A stretch of 64,000 bases of DNA, taken from assembly GCA_036560445.1 (NCBI GenBank), contig DATBRG010000027.1, positions 1-64,000 of the forward strand, read 5' to 3'. Source of the stretch: DATBRG01 sp036560445. Its GTDB lineage: Bacteria > Pseudomonadota > Gammaproteobacteria > Burkholderiales > Methylophilaceae. The stretch's first letter is position 1; every line of letters begins with the position of its first letter. The notes beneath the pieces were generated by a model, which worked only from the letters and a program-made list of their open reading frames with translations, did no database searches and was not told the DNA's origin. The position numbers were made by a program, and so were the translations under genes. Positions 23,201 through 31,192 of the stretch are shown one piece after another.

Positions 23201-23919
23201 TGGTTGAGTTAGGCAATTTTATTTTCCGTTACAGGAACGTCCTTTTCCCGTTGGTGTTTCTTGCAGCGCTGATTGCAGGACGCCCGCAATATCCTATGGG
23301 TAGCCCTGAGCTGGATAACGTACTGGATTTTGTCGGTGTGATGTTGGCCCTGCTTGGCCAGGGAGTACGCATACTCACGATAGGTTTTGAATATATCAAG
23401 CGTGGCGGCAAGGATAAGCAGGTCTATGCCAACGAGCTGGTGCAGGGCGGCATTTTTGCGCATTGCCGTAACCCAATGTATGTGGGCAATCTGCTGATTG
23501 TATTTGGCATCGCACTAATCATCCATTCCTACGTTTTTTACCTGGTTTTTGTTCCATTTATTCTGCTGGCTTATATTTCTATCGTTGCGGCAGAAGAAAA
23601 GTTCCTGCTAGGCAAGTTTGGCCAGCAGTACGCCGATTACTGTCAACGAGTAAACCGTTGGCTGCCGAGTTTCAGAGGTTATCCGCAATCGCTGGCCAAC
23701 ATGCACTACAACTGGCGGCGGGTATTGGTAAAAGAATACAGCACGACTTTTGTGCTGATTGCAGGATTATTCGGCGTGGAATACTGGAGTGAATACAGCA
23801 TCAACGGTATCAGCGCGTTGCCTGCTGAGGAGGGCCTTATTGGTGGAGTGCTGGTCTGGGCCACGCTTTATATCAGCGCATGGGCGCTCAAGAAAAGCGG
23901 TTATATCAAAGCCAAGTAG
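23200..23919 (+). CDS. Membrane methyltransferase of the ICMT/PEMT-like family
   Basis: 239 aa from the ATG overlapping the cmoA stop. It has five or six hydrophobic segments. The SAM-binding signature of isoprenylcysteine/phospholipid methyltransferases is present: GGIFAHCRNPMYVGNLLIVF followed by AAEEKFLLGKFGQQYADYCQ and RVNRWLP. The substrate is unknown; a lipid or isoprenoid thiol is typical for the family. Translational coupling to cmoA suggests co-expression but no known pathway links them. Confidence 0.8.
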   Translation: MVELGNFIFRYRNVLFPLVFLAALIAGRPQYPMGSPELDNVLDFVGVMLALLGQGVRILTIGFEYIKRGGKDKQVYANELVQGGIFAHCRNPMYVGNLLIVFGIALIIHSYVFYLVFVPFILLAYISIVAAEEKFLLGKFGQQYADYCQRVNRWLPSFRGYPQSLANMHYNWRRVLVKEYSTTFVLIAGLFGVEYWSEYSINGISALPAEEGLIGGVLVWATLYISAWALKKSGYIKAK

Positions 23920-23923
23920 CCGC

Positions 23924-25351
23924 CTATCTGCCGTTGTTTTTGTACAATGCCAGAGCCAGCTCACGCTGGCTGACGTGGTCGACCACAGGCAAAGGATAAT
24001 CTCTTCCTATTCTAAGGTTCAATGCCTCTTGCCGTAGTTGTGGTATCAGCCAAGGCGCATGAATTTCCTTGTCATCGCAGGCGGCCAGTTCGGGCACATA
24101 TTTACGGATGAACTTGCCTTGGGCATCAAATTTTTCTGATTGGGTAATAGGGTTGAAGATGCGGAACCAGGGTTGCGCATCGCAGCCGGTGGATGCTGCC
24201 CACTGCCAGCCGCCATTATTGGCGCTCAGGTCGAAATCAATCAGCTTCTCGGCAAAATATTGCTCTCCCCAGCGCCAATCAATCAGCAGGTCTTTCACCA
24301 GGAAGCTGGCGGCTACCATACGCAGGCGATTGTGCATCCAGCCGGTTTGGTTGATCTGGCGCATGGTCGCATCAACCAGCGGGTAACCAGTTCTACCCTC
24401 GCACCATGCTTCGAACAGCCCCCTGTTATTGGGGAAAGGCAGGGCCTCGAATTCCGGCTTGAAAGCCCGGCCTTCAGCCACGCGCGGGTTGTGGTAAAGA
24501 ATCTGGAAATAGAAGTCACGCCAGATGAGCTCATTCAGCCAGCCTTCAGCGCCTTTGCCCCCCATTTGCCAGGCAGTCCTCGCCAGATGGCGTATGGATA
24601 CTGTGCCGAAACGTAGATGCACCGATAGATAGGATGGCCCCTTGATGGCAGGGAAGTCGCGCGTATCTTTGTAGCGGTCAATGCGATTAGTGAAATCCTC
24701 AAACAGTTGCTTACCACCGCTCATACCGGTCGGCAGCTTCATGCTGGCGAGATTGGTACGTTGAAATCCCATGCTTTCCAGCGATGGCATTGGAGTAACT
24801 TCAGTTTTTGCCAGATTGCCCATGTATTGATCTACCGGGTAAGGCTTGAGATAAAAATCATTAAGTTTTTTGAGGCTGGCATTTTTGTAAGGGGTAAAAA
24901 CGGTAAAAGGCTTGCCAGCCAGGGTCAGCACTTCATCCTGCTCAAAAATCACCTGATCTTTGTAGTGATGAAACTCGATGCCCTCTTTTTGCAGTACTTG
25001 CGCCACAGTTTCGTCTCGGTGCTTGGCTTTTGGCTCGTAATCACGATTGGTAAAGACGGCATCAACACCTAATTCTTTGGCAATCGAGGGTACCTCGTCA
25101 CGGGCTTTGCCATGACGCACGATCAGGTCGCCGTCCCTAAGCCCCAGCATAGCTTTGAGTTCACGCACGCTTTCCCAAATGAACTCGACACGACGATCGG
25201 CCTTGTCAGTCAGCAGGTCGAGAATCTCGGTATCGAAAATGAAGACGCAAAATACCTGCTGCGATGACTTTAACGCATGGTAAAGCGCAGCGTGGTCATA
25301 ATCACGCAGGTCGCGGCGAAACCAGACCAGGGATTTTTTGTAATTGGACAT
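23924..25351 (-). CDS. phrB: Deoxyribodipyrimidine photolyase
   Basis: 475 aa. Light-dependent repair of cyclobutane pyrimidine dimers using FAD and an antenna pigment. The N-terminal antenna domain starts KSLVWFRRDLRDYDHAAL. The FAD-binding region contains GRTGYPLVDATMRQINQTGW and MHNRLRMVAASFLVKDLLID, with the photolyase signature DLSANNGGWQWAASTGCDAQ and PWFRIFNP. Length is normal for class I CPD photolyases. Convergent with the membrane methyltransferase, 4 bp apart. Confidence 0.95.
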   Translation of the reverse strand: MSNYKKSLVWFRRDLRDYDHAALYHALKSSQQVFCVFIFDTEILDLLTDKADRRVEFIWESVRELKAMLGLRDGDLIVRHGKARDEVPSIAKELGVDAVFTNRDYEPKAKHRDETVAQVLQKEGIEFHHYKDQVIFEQDEVLTLAGKPFTVFTPYKNASLKKLNDFYLKPYPVDQYMGNLAKTEVTPMPSLESMGFQRTNLASMKLPTGMSGGKQLFEDFTNRIDRYKDTRDFPAIKGPSYLSVHLRFGTVSIRHLARTAWQMGGKGAEGWLNELIWRDFYFQILYHNPRVAEGRAFKPEFEALPFPNNRGLFEAWCEGRTGYPLVDATMRQINQTGWMHNRLRMVAASFLVKDLLIDWRWGEQYFAEKLIDFDLSANNGGWQWAASTGCDAQPWFRIFNPITQSEKFDAQGKFIRKYVPELAACDDKEIHAPWLIPQLRQEALNLRIGRDYPLPVVDHVSQRELALALYKNNGR

Positions 25352-25362
25352 AGAACCGGATT

Positions 25363-25830
25363 TTACTCGCGGTGATAAGGATGATGGTTGATGACTGACC
25401 AGGCACGATAAAGTTGCTCAGCCAGTAACATCCTGACCATCGCGTGCGGTAATGTGAGCTTAGACAGGCCCCACAGCCAATCGGCCTTGGCTTTTATATC
25501 AGCATGCAGGCCATCAGCACCGCCAATAACGAGTGAGATATCGCGCCCGCTAGATAGCCAGGTTCTCATGCGATCAGCCAGTTGTAGGGTAGTGACTTCC
25601 TGGCCGCGTTCATCCAGCACAATCAGGGTGTCGCGGCCAACTGCCTCGAGTATGCGTTTGGCTTCTGCTTCCTGCACGACTTCGGAATTCTTACCAGAGG
25701 CGCGCTTGTCAGGTTTGATTTCGATGATTTCAACGCTGGCCTCACGTGGCATGCGTTTAAGGTATTCGTTGCATGCATCTTCAACCCAGTCGGGCATCCT
25801 GTGGCCGACTGAGATGATGCGCAGTTTCAC
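25363..25830 (-). CDS. rlmH: 23S rRNA (pseudouridine1915-N3)-methyltransferase RlmH
   Basis: 155 aa SPOUT methyltransferase acting on H69 of assembled 70S ribosomes. The knot signature LVIGGADGL and the C-terminal LPHAMVRMLLAEQLYRAWSV then INHHPYHRE are diagnostic. It sits 9 bp downstream of rsfS, the usual rsfS-rlmH pair. In many relatives nadD precedes them; here nadD is 15 kb away at 40818. Confidence 0.97.
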   Translation of the reverse strand: MKLRIISVGHRMPDWVEDACNEYLKRMPREASVEIIEIKPDKRASGKNSEVVQEAEAKRILEAVGRDTLIVLDERGQEVTTLQLADRMRTWLSSGRDISLVIGGADGLHADIKAKADWLWGLSKLTLPHAMVRMLLAEQLYRAWSVINHHPYHRE

Positions 25831-25839
25831 GGTGGTGAA

Positions 25840-26196
25840 TTATGCAGCTTTGGGGGCGTTGCGACGGCTTTCTGTTTCGCCCCAGAGTTGTTCCAGGTTG
25901 TAGTAGGCGCGCGCAGTAGGAATCATGATATGGACAACGATATCATCCAGGTCAACCAGTACCCATTCGCCATCCTTTTCGCCTTCTGTGCCGCGCAAAG
26001 GAATACCTTTCTCGCGCAGCTTTTCGCGTACATTATCAGCGATGGCTTTGGCCTGACGGGTAGAGTTGGCGCTGGCGACGATCATGTAATTGGTCATGGA
26101 GGTGAGCTTGCGCACGTCCATCACAGTGATATCAAAGGCTTTAATATCTTCCAGCGCGTCAATGACGGCCAGCTTCATCTCTTCAAGGTTCAACAT
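25840..26196 (-). CDS. rsfS: Ribosomal silencing factor RsfS
   Basis: 118 aa, DUF143/Iojap family. Binds uL14 and blocks subunit joining under starvation. Conserved DVRKLTSMTNYMIVASANST, GTEGEKDGEWVLVDLDDIVV and the C-terminal YNLEQLWGE. It starts immediately after the panD stop (26197) and precedes rlmH. Confidence 0.96.
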   Translation of the reverse strand: MLNLEEMKLAVIDALEDIKAFDITVMDVRKLTSMTNYMIVASANSTRQAKAIADNVREKLREKGIPLRGTEGEKDGEWVLVDLDDIVVHIMIPTARAYYNLEQLWGETESRRNAPKAA

Positions 26197-26577
26197 TCAG
26201 GCTGCTTGTACCGGAATGTCGCGGCGTTGGCTGATGATACGGTTGCTCGCATCTACATAGATCAGTTGTGGTTTGAATTTTTCCAGCTCGATTTCATTGT
26301 AAGTGGCGTAACTGGCAATAATCAGCAGGTCGCCAGGGCTTACCTTGCGAGCAGCAGCCCCATTCACGGAGATGATGCCAGAATTGCGCTGGGCACGGAT
26401 AGCATAGGTGGTGAAACGCTCGCCATTATTGATATTGTAGATATCAATTTGCTGATATTCATGGATATCAGCAGCATCGAGCAGCGTCTCGTCGATAGCA
26501 CAGGAGCCCTCATAGTCCAGCTCGGAATGCGTCGCGCGCACCCGGTGTAGCTTGGATTTGAGCATGGTTCTTTGCAT
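26197..26577 (-). CDS. panD: Aspartate 1-decarboxylase
   Basis: 126 aa, the same length as the E. coli enzyme. Makes beta-alanine for pantothenate. The self-cleavage site Gly24-Ser25 lies in YEGSCAID, with Ser25 becoming the pyruvoyl cofactor. The N-terminal MQRTMLKSKLHRVRATHSEL aligns with E. coli only if the ATG at 26577 is used, which sets the start. It has its own promoter (26613-26640) and is separated from panC by 116 bp. Confidence 0.96.
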   Translation of the reverse strand: MQRTMLKSKLHRVRATHSELDYEGSCAIDETLLDAADIHEYQQIDIYNINNGERFTTYAIRAQRNSGIISVNGAAARKVSPGDLLIIASYATYNEIELEKFKPQLIYVDASNRIISQRRDIPVQAA

Positions 26578-26612
26578 AGTTAGCCAATACTTTATACGAT
26601 AATCAAAGCGTT

Positions 26613-26640
26613 ATTATAAAGTAATCTGCAATATCAACAA
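26613..26640 (-). promoter_or_regulatory. Sigma-70 promoter for panD-rsfS-rlmH
   Basis: On the minus strand TTGTTG (26640-26635), 16-bp spacer, perfect TATAAT (26618-26613), about 36 nt upstream of the panD ATG. Confidence 0.6.
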
Positions 26641-26693
26641 ATGCAGGTCAAATGTGGGTGACTTAGTACCAACGGCGCAACACAAAATTTGCA

Positions 26694-27527
26694 TTATTTA
26701 ATATCGAATTCTATATTATCTATTAACCTTGTGTCGCCTTGCTTTGCAGCACCCAGCACCACTAGTTGCCGGTCATCGTTATGGGCTGGTGCCAATGTGA
26801 GTGCAGAACGTACTGAGATGTAATCGACACCCCATTCGGCCTCAGTAAGTGTTTGAGCGGCCACCGCCTCTAATTCCGAGAAGTCGCGCCTTCCACCTGT
26901 GACCTCTTGTTTTACCTGACGCAAAACTTGATATAGCTTTGATGCTGCCTGGCGCTGAGCCGTATTCAGGTAGCCATTGCGCGAGCTCATGGCGAGGCCG
27001 TCAGTCTCACGCATGGTTTCCCCCGCGATTATCCTGATAGGCAGATTCATCTGTTGTACCAGTTGCCGGATGATGAATAGCTGCTGGAAGTCCTTTTTTC
27101 CAAACACGGCAACGCTAGGCTGCACCATATTGAATAGTTTGAGCACCACGGTTGCAACGCCTGAGAAATGGCCGGGCCGTGAGGCGCCACAAAGCTCATT
27201 GGCTATCGCCGGTGGCTCTATGAGCATGGTTTGCGCTACAGGGTACATCTCATGTTCATCGGGCGTAAATACGATATTGCCGCCAACAGCTTTGAGCTTC
27301 TCACAATCCGCTGCCAACGTTCGAGGGTAATTGGCCAGGTCTTCATTCGCTCCAAACTGCAACGGGTTGACGAAAATACTGACGACCACGCATTGCGCCT
27401 GCTGTTTGGCTAGTTCTACCAGGTGGATATGCCCTGCATGCAGGTTGCCCATGGTTGGTACAAATGCGATAGAGTTTTCTTGAGCCAAGCACTCTCGTAG
27501 TTCAGCGACCGTCTTGACGACTTGCAT
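26694..27527 (-). CDS. panC: Pantothenate synthetase (pantoate-beta-alanine ligase)
   Basis: 277 aa. Condenses pantoate and beta-alanine using ATP. The HIGH-like motif is in VPTMGNLHAGHIHLVELA, with GKKDFQQLFIIRQLV, ETDGLAMSSRNGYL (KMSKS-equivalent) and VSIFVNPLQFGANEDLANYP. The start ATG at 27527 shares one base with the panB stop. The panB-panC-panD genes supply pantothenate for CoA. Confidence 0.97.
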   Translation of the reverse strand: MQVVKTVAELRECLAQENSIAFVPTMGNLHAGHIHLVELAKQQAQCVVVSIFVNPLQFGANEDLANYPRTLAADCEKLKAVGGNIVFTPDEHEMYPVAQTMLIEPPAIANELCGASRPGHFSGVATVVLKLFNMVQPSVAVFGKKDFQQLFIIRQLVQQMNLPIRIIAGETMRETDGLAMSSRNGYLNTAQRQAASKLYQVLRQVKQEVTGGRRDFSELEAVAAQTLTEAEWGVDYISVRSALTLAPAHNDDRQLVVLGAAKQGDTRLIDNIEFDIK

Positions 27528-28312
27528 CAGAAGCTATGTTCCGTTGCCGGAAACTCTCCCGACTTTACTGCCTGTACGTAGTGTTCTACTGCCTGCTGGA
27601 TACTGCTGGCGCTCAGCATGAAGTTGCGTACAAATTTTGGTGATTTGCCGGAATAGATGCCTAGCATGTCATGAAGTACCAGCACTTGGCCGTCGCAATC
27701 GGCACCAGCGCCTATCCCTATGGTGAGGGTGGAGATGGCCTCAGTGATTTCTCTGGCAAGACTGGCTGGCACCATCTCCAGTACCAGCAAGCTAGCACCG
27801 GCCTGCTCAAGGGCTTGTGCATCGGCAAGCAGCAGTTTTGCCTGAATATCATTTTTGCCTTGTACGCGATAACCGCCGAGCTGGTGTACTGATTGTGGGG
27901 TGAGCCCAAGATGCCCACACACCGGGATGCCGCGTTCTACCAAAAAGCGGACGGTATCCGCCATCACAGTACCGCCTTCCAGCTTGACCATGTGTGCGCC
28001 TGCGGCCATTAAGCGCGTAGCATTGCGTAACGCTTGTTCCGGGTTTTGCTGGTAACTGCCAAAAGGCATGTCGCTGACGATGTATGCTTTTTTCGCGGCT
28101 TTAGCCACGCAACGGGTGTGGTACTGCATGTCGTGCAAGGTAACAGCCAATGTACTGTCAGCGCCTTGCAGCACCATGCCAAGCGAATCGCCTACCAGCA
28201 GGATTTCCACGCCTGCGTTTTCACATAAGGTGGCAAAGCTGGCGTCATAAGAGGTGAGTACAGCGATTTTTTCGCCGTGGTTCGCCATTTTTTGCAGTGT
28301 ATACAGATTCAT
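27527..28312 (-). CDS. panB: 3-methyl-2-oxobutanoate hydroxymethyltransferase
   Basis: 261 aa from ATG 28312 (MNLYTLQKMANHGEKIAVLT); the longer frame runs into the kinase gene. Transfers hydroxymethyl from methylene-THF to ketoisovalerate. Motifs are GDSLGMVLQGADSTLAVTL, MPFGSYQ, VKLEGG, GHLGLTPQSVHQLGGYRVQG and GIGAGADCDGQVLVLHDMLG. It begins one base after the deoxynucleoside kinase stop. Confidence 0.97.
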   Translation of the reverse strand: MNLYTLQKMANHGEKIAVLTSYDASFATLCENAGVEILLVGDSLGMVLQGADSTLAVTLHDMQYHTRCVAKAAKKAYIVSDMPFGSYQQNPEQALRNATRLMAAGAHMVKLEGGTVMADTVRFLVERGIPVCGHLGLTPQSVHQLGGYRVQGKNDIQAKLLLADAQALEQAGASLLVLEMVPASLAREITEAISTLTIGIGAGADCDGQVLVLHDMLGIYSGKSPKFVRNFMLSASSIQQAVEHYVQAVKSGEFPATEHSF

Positions 28313-28313
28313 A

Positions 28314-28961
28314 TTATTCGAGATTCGGGTTGAAGAATTCACGTCGTCCGCGAATCTGCATGATACGTTCAATCAACACATCCAGTGCTTCCTCGCTGGC
28401 GGCGATATTCAATTTATCGTTGTTGACGATCAGTAGCGGCGAGGCGTCGTACTGGTGAAAGAAATTGCTATAGGCTTCGGCCAGGCGCTCTAAATATTCC
28501 TTGGGGATATCCTGTTCGTAGCTGATGTTACGCTGCTCCACGCGTTCAGCCAGCGCGCTTACTGGCGTTTGCAGGTAGATGACGAGGTCGGGTGGCGAAG
28601 TCCTGACCTGCAAATGCTGGTATATCTGGCGATATAGCGCATATTCCTCGTCGTCCAGGTTCAGGCGGGCGAAAATCGGGTCTTTTTCCAGGAAAAAATC
28701 GGCAATCGTGGCATGTGCAAACATGTCACGCTGGGTGAGGTCTCGAATCTGTTCTGAACGCTGGAACAGGAAAAATAGCTGTGTGGGGAGTGCGTAGCGC
28801 TGTGCATCCTGGTAAAAGCGCGGGAGGAAAGGGTTGGCCTCTGCGTTTTCCAGTAGCAGATTGATTGAGTAGCGGTCTGCCAATTTGCGAGCCAGCGTGG
28901 TCTTGCCACTACCGATCGGCCCTTCGATAACGATATAGGGGAATTTCTCTATCAGGCTCAT
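28314..28961 (-). CDS. Deoxynucleoside (deoxyadenosine/deoxyguanosine-type) kinase
   Basis: 215 aa from ATG 28961, which overlaps the folK stop (ATGA). The P loop is EGPIGSGKTTLARKLADRY. The DRS-like region ATIADFFLEKDPIFA and the lid LAERVEQRNISYEQDIPKEY follow. It belongs to the dNK family related to dGK/dAK; nucleoside preference cannot be read. The folK-dNK-panB order is typical of betaproteobacteria. Confidence 0.88.
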   Translation of the reverse strand: MSLIEKFPYIVIEGPIGSGKTTLARKLADRYSINLLLENAEANPFLPRFYQDAQRYALPTQLFFLFQRSEQIRDLTQRDMFAHATIADFFLEKDPIFARLNLDDEEYALYRQIYQHLQVRTSPPDLVIYLQTPVSALAERVEQRNISYEQDIPKEYLERLAEAYSNFFHQYDASPLLIVNNDKLNIAASEEALDVLIERIMQIRGRREFFNPNLE

Positions 28962-29440
28962 GCCGTCATCTTCTCTACACCCTGATCCAGGCATTGTTGT
29001 GCCAGTTGTTTGACATGGCCATGTTCCGGCAGCATCAGGTCGGGTGCTATTTCTGCCAGAGGTAGCAGTACGAAAGCGCGCTCATGCATGCGCGGGTGTG
29101 GCAGTGTTAGTTCGGCGGTATCCATGGTCATATTATTGTAGAGCAGCAAGTCCAGGTCTAGTACTCGTGGCGCATTGGGGAATGGACGTTCACGGCCATG
29201 CTGGTCTTCAATACCCAATATAGCCTGTAACAACTCCAGAGGTTTTAACCCTGTTTCCACTTCTGCCACAGCATTGATGAAGTCTGGCTGGTTATCGTAA
29301 CCCACCGGTGCAGTGCGGTAGAGAGAAGACTGCCTGACCAGTGATGTTTGCGGTAGCTCGGCAATTTCGTGCAGGGCTCTAGATACTTGCCGTTGCGGTT
29401 GCTGCAGGTTGCTACCAAGTGCAATAAATGCCTGGTTCAT
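28958..29440 (-). CDS. folK: 2-amino-4-hydroxy-6-hydroxymethyldihydropteridine pyrophosphokinase
   Basis: 160 aa. Pyrophosphorylates the pterin before DHPS in folate synthesis. Conserved AFIALGSNLQQPQRQVSRAL, the catalytic RPFPNAPRVLDLDLLLYNN and LPHPRMHERAFVLLPLAEIA. The start overlaps the pcnB stop by 4 nt. Confidence 0.96.
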   Translation of the reverse strand: MNQAFIALGSNLQQPQRQVSRALHEIAELPQTSLVRQSSLYRTAPVGYDNQPDFINAVAEVETGLKPLELLQAILGIEDQHGRERPFPNAPRVLDLDLLLYNNMTMDTAELTLPHPRMHERAFVLLPLAEIAPDLMLPEHGHVKQLAQQCLDQGVEKMTA

Positions 29441-30810
29441 GAGCTTGCAGAAACATTCGACGGCTTTTTACGGCTGCGACGCCTACGTTTTCTTGGCTCG
29501 CTATCAGGTAGCAGCATGGCGGCGCGTTTTTCGCTATCGGCCTCAGCGAAATCGGTCCACCATTTGCCCAGTTCTACAGGCAGTTCGCCTGATTCGCAGC
29601 GTAACAGCAGAAAATCATAAGCTGCACGATAGCGTGGATGTTCAATTAAGCCATAAGGCCGTTTACCAGCGCGCTGCTCAAATCTTGGCTGCAGCCCCCA
29701 TATCTCTTTCATGGTGGCGCTGTAGCGCTTGTGAATCGCCAGTTTCTGTGCCTGGATGTCGCTGACTTCAGTCATCGCCATGTGTAAGGCGGGGATAGCT
29801 TTTTGTCCTTCACTCTCGAATTTCTGCCAGGCCGCCAACACTTCATGCCAGAGCAAGGTGGCGAACAGGAAGCCAGGGGAAACCGGCTTATCGGCCAGCA
29901 CACGGTCATCAGTATTTTTTAGCGCCAGATTGACAAAACGTTCACCCACGGGTTGCTCCAGTACCACGTCCAGCAAGGGCAGCAGGCCATGATGCAACCC
30001 ATGTTGGCGCAGTGCGCTGGCACTTTCAAGCGCATGGCCGGAGAGGAATAGCTTGAGCATCTCGTCAAACAGGCGGGATTCGGGCACATCTTTCAATGCA
30101 TCCGCCATTTTGGGGATGGGAGTCTCGGTTGCTTTGTCGAGCCTGAGCCCGAGCTTGGCGGAGAGGCGCACGGCACGTAGCATACGTACAGGGTCTTCAC
30201 GATAACGGGTGGCCGGGTCGCCTATCATGCGTAAGATGCCAGCCTGGATATCAGCGAAGCCATTATGAAAATCCAGTATCTCCTGGGTAGCGGGGTCGTA
30301 GTACATGGCATTGGCAGTGAAGTCACGGCGCAGTGCATCTTCTTCCTGGTTGCCGAATACATTGTCACGCAGGATGCGGCCGCTGTCGGCCACTTTTGCA
30401 TCGTTCTGCACGCTATCAGCCAGATGACTGCCGCGGAATGTGGAAACCTCTACCGTTTCATCGCCAAACATGACATGCACCAGACGGAAGCGACGGCCGA
30501 TGATGCGTGAACGACGAAATACCCGATTTACCTGTTCTGGCGTGGCGTCAGTGGCAATATCGAAATCCTTGGGACGGCGATTTAACACCAGATCGCGTAC
30601 AGCGCCGCCTACTATATAAGCCTCATAGCCAGCTTTTTGCAGGCCTTCGGTGGTTCTGATTGCACCATTGCTGAGCAGCTTGGGGTTGATTTTGTGCGTC
30701 TTGCTTGAAATCCTGGTCGCACTACTGGCCTGCCCAGATTTGGGGGAGCCAGCTTTGGCAGGCAATTTCTTTTTTTGGCTGAAAACTTTTTGCAGCAGTC
30801 TTTTAATCAT
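29437..30810 (-). CDS. pcnB: Poly(A) polymerase I
   Basis: 457 aa from ATG 30810 (MIKRLLQKVFSQ); a start 24 nt earlier is also in frame. Adds 3' poly(A) tails that promote RNA decay. The nucleotidyltransferase core is AYIVGGAVRDLVLNRRPKDF with DIATDATPEQ, then RIIGRRFRLVHV. The C-terminal tail is very basic (RKRRRRSRKK), as in PcnB and unlike CCA-adding enzymes. It heads the operon pcnB-folK-dNK-panB-panC. Confidence 0.93.
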   Translation of the reverse strand: MIKRLLQKVFSQKKKLPAKAGSPKSGQASSATRISSKTHKINPKLLSNGAIRTTEGLQKAGYEAYIVGGAVRDLVLNRRPKDFDIATDATPEQVNRVFRRSRIIGRRFRLVHVMFGDETVEVSTFRGSHLADSVQNDAKVADSGRILRDNVFGNQEEDALRRDFTANAMYYDPATQEILDFHNGFADIQAGILRMIGDPATRYREDPVRMLRAVRLSAKLGLRLDKATETPIPKMADALKDVPESRLFDEMLKLFLSGHALESASALRQHGLHHGLLPLLDVVLEQPVGERFVNLALKNTDDRVLADKPVSPGFLFATLLWHEVLAAWQKFESEGQKAIPALHMAMTEVSDIQAQKLAIHKRYSATMKEIWGLQPRFEQRAGKRPYGLIEHPRYRAAYDFLLLRCESGELPVELGKWWTDFAEADSEKRAAMLLPDSEPRKRRRRSRKKPSNVSASS

Positions 30811-31030
30811 CAAATGTAGAACCTGGACATCCAATACTATGATTGTGTACGGATTGTAACTTAAAGGCCGCTATTTACAGCGCAGATTTTGCTATCACCC
30901 CATATATGAAGTGCTCGGTGCACGCATGCCCAATAATGATGCGAAAAATCTGGTCGGCGCGGCACAATTGGTATCAGCAGTAGCATATGGATGCCCTATA
31001 AGCATCAGAAAACCGGGGTTTCTCAATTCA

Positions 31031-31046
31031 TGGCACAGGCTTTGCT
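31031..31046 (+). promoter_or_regulatory. Consensus sigma-54 (RpoN) promoter
   Basis: TGGCACAGGCTTTGCT matches TGGCAC-N5-TTGCW exactly: GG at 31032-31033 and GC at 31044-31045 are 10 bp apart. The predicted start is near 31057. No obvious enhancer-binding-protein site was identified in the 220 bp upstream. The 382-bp pcnB-kinase gap otherwise contains only the RNA described next. Confidence 0.8.
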
Positions 31047-31056
31047 AAGGGTCTGG

Positions 31057-31147
31057 TGTATACAAACCAACGATGGTTTGTGCAAATCGGACAATGGCGC
31101 TCGATCATGGGGATTTTTAATCCTTATGAGGTCGAGCGCTTTTTTTT
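31057..31147 (+). ncRNA. Probable sigma-54-dependent small RNA or terminated leader
   Basis: From the predicted RpoN start a transcript of about 90 nt would contain a 7-bp hairpin (ACAAACC 31062-31068 / GGTTTGT 31075-31081), a single-stranded GCAAATCGGACAAT stretch, and a strong terminator ending at T8. There is no sensible ORF inside. It could be a free sRNA or an attenuated leader for the sensor kinase that starts at 31193. No known sRNA family is recognised. Confidence 0.55.
31097..31147 (+). terminator. Strong intrinsic terminator between the RpoN promoter and the kinase gene
   Basis: GCGCTCGA (31097-31104) pairs with TCGAGCGC (31132-31139); an inner 11-bp stem (31105-31115/31119-31129) extends it, with a GG bulge, followed by eight T residues (31140-31147). 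Confidence 0.88.
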
Positions 31148-31192
31148 GCCTAATCGGCAAGCATGATGTGTCACGGAGATTGGGGAACAATA

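Noticed and set aside
30950..30980. GGCACAATTGGTATC as an additional sigma-54 promoter
   Set aside because: There is no GC at the required 10-bp distance from GG.
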